Assembly: GCA_024278285.1 (NCBI GenBank) | Contig: JAJRTM010000131.1 | Location: forward strand, 1 to 6,713 | Direction: 5' to 3' | Origin: Planctomycetota bacterium | GTDB lineage: Bacteria; Planctomycetota; Planctomycetia; Planctomycetales; Planctomycetaceae | Length of the DNA stretch: 6,713 nt | Shown here: positions 6,638-6,713 of the stretch, one piece after another | Layout: each line of letters begins with the position of its first letter | Numbering within the stretch: position 1 is the stretch's first letter | The notes under the pieces: model-generated | Database searches by the model: none | What the model was told of the DNA's origin: nothing | What the model saw: the letters and a program-made list of their open reading frames with translations, nothing else | Translations under genes and position numbers: made by a program

Positions 6638-6713
6638 ATGGGAACTGAATCGCGGGATAATCTTGAAATTGATGTGATGACCAGCCTGAGCAAGGTTGAA
6701 TTGTTGGCGGTGA
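6638..6713 (+). CDS. Start of an unidentified gene (partial, 3' end outside)
   Basis: ATG at 6638 opens a frame of 25 codons to the window end (MGTESRDNLEIDVMTSLSKV then ELLAV). The frame is open back to a TAG at 6608-6610. A TTG directly before the ATG is an alternative start, as is the internal ATG at 6677. A GGGGGA stretch lies about 17 nt upstream, too far for a normal ribosome site. The acidic, helix-prone N-terminus gives no family hint. Confidence 0.45.
   Translation, partial: MGTESRDNLEIDVMTSLSKVELLAV

Overview
The window (about 45% GC by eye) looks like planctomycete chromosome. This rests on family resemblance only: the integrase / small HTH protein / 89-residue protein trio, a lipoprotein N-terminus of planctomycete style, a tRNA gene without encoded CCA, and weak or absent Shine-Dalgarno sites on several genes. 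No rRNA or species-specific marker is present, so the genus is open.

Layout. Positions 1-89 hold the start of a minus-strand lipoprotein that leaves the window. A small conserved-looking basic/helical protein follows at 482-709. A tRNA-Ser(GGA) gene lies at 1064-1148. It marks the left border of an integrated element: the tyrosine recombinase gene (1029-2396, minus) faces it and overlaps it tail-on. Behind the integrase, on the same strand, come an excisionase-like winged-HTH protein (2511-2714) and an 89-residue protein of unknown function (2805-3074). A 385-bp spacer with a strong hairpin follows, and then a two-gene unit read right to left. That unit is a ParD-like ribbon-helix-helix antitoxin (4919-5146) followed 13 bp later by a 481-residue protein (3460-4905) with an R-N-x5-H type HEPN ribonuclease motif. 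A consensus TTGACA-18-TATAAT promoter, with an inverted repeat around its -10 box, drives the pair.

The right part (5207-6713) is gene-poor. It holds a possibly frameshifted small ORF, a 114-nt nested palindrome, a terminator-like hairpin, a doubtful ORF (5773-6066), a CACGAAG-type palindromic repeat, a hypothetical helical protein (6252-6578) and the first codons of one more gene (6638 onward).

How it may work together. The integrase and excisionase-like protein would move an element whose left end is the 3' end of tRNA-Ser. The ParD-like/HEPN pair is the best candidate for cargo, as a non-canonical toxin-antitoxin or anti-phage module in which a large HEPN protein takes the place of ParE. 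That pairing is an inference from adjacency, one motif and a shared promoter. No second copy of the tRNA 3' end was found, so the right end of the element probably lies outside the window.
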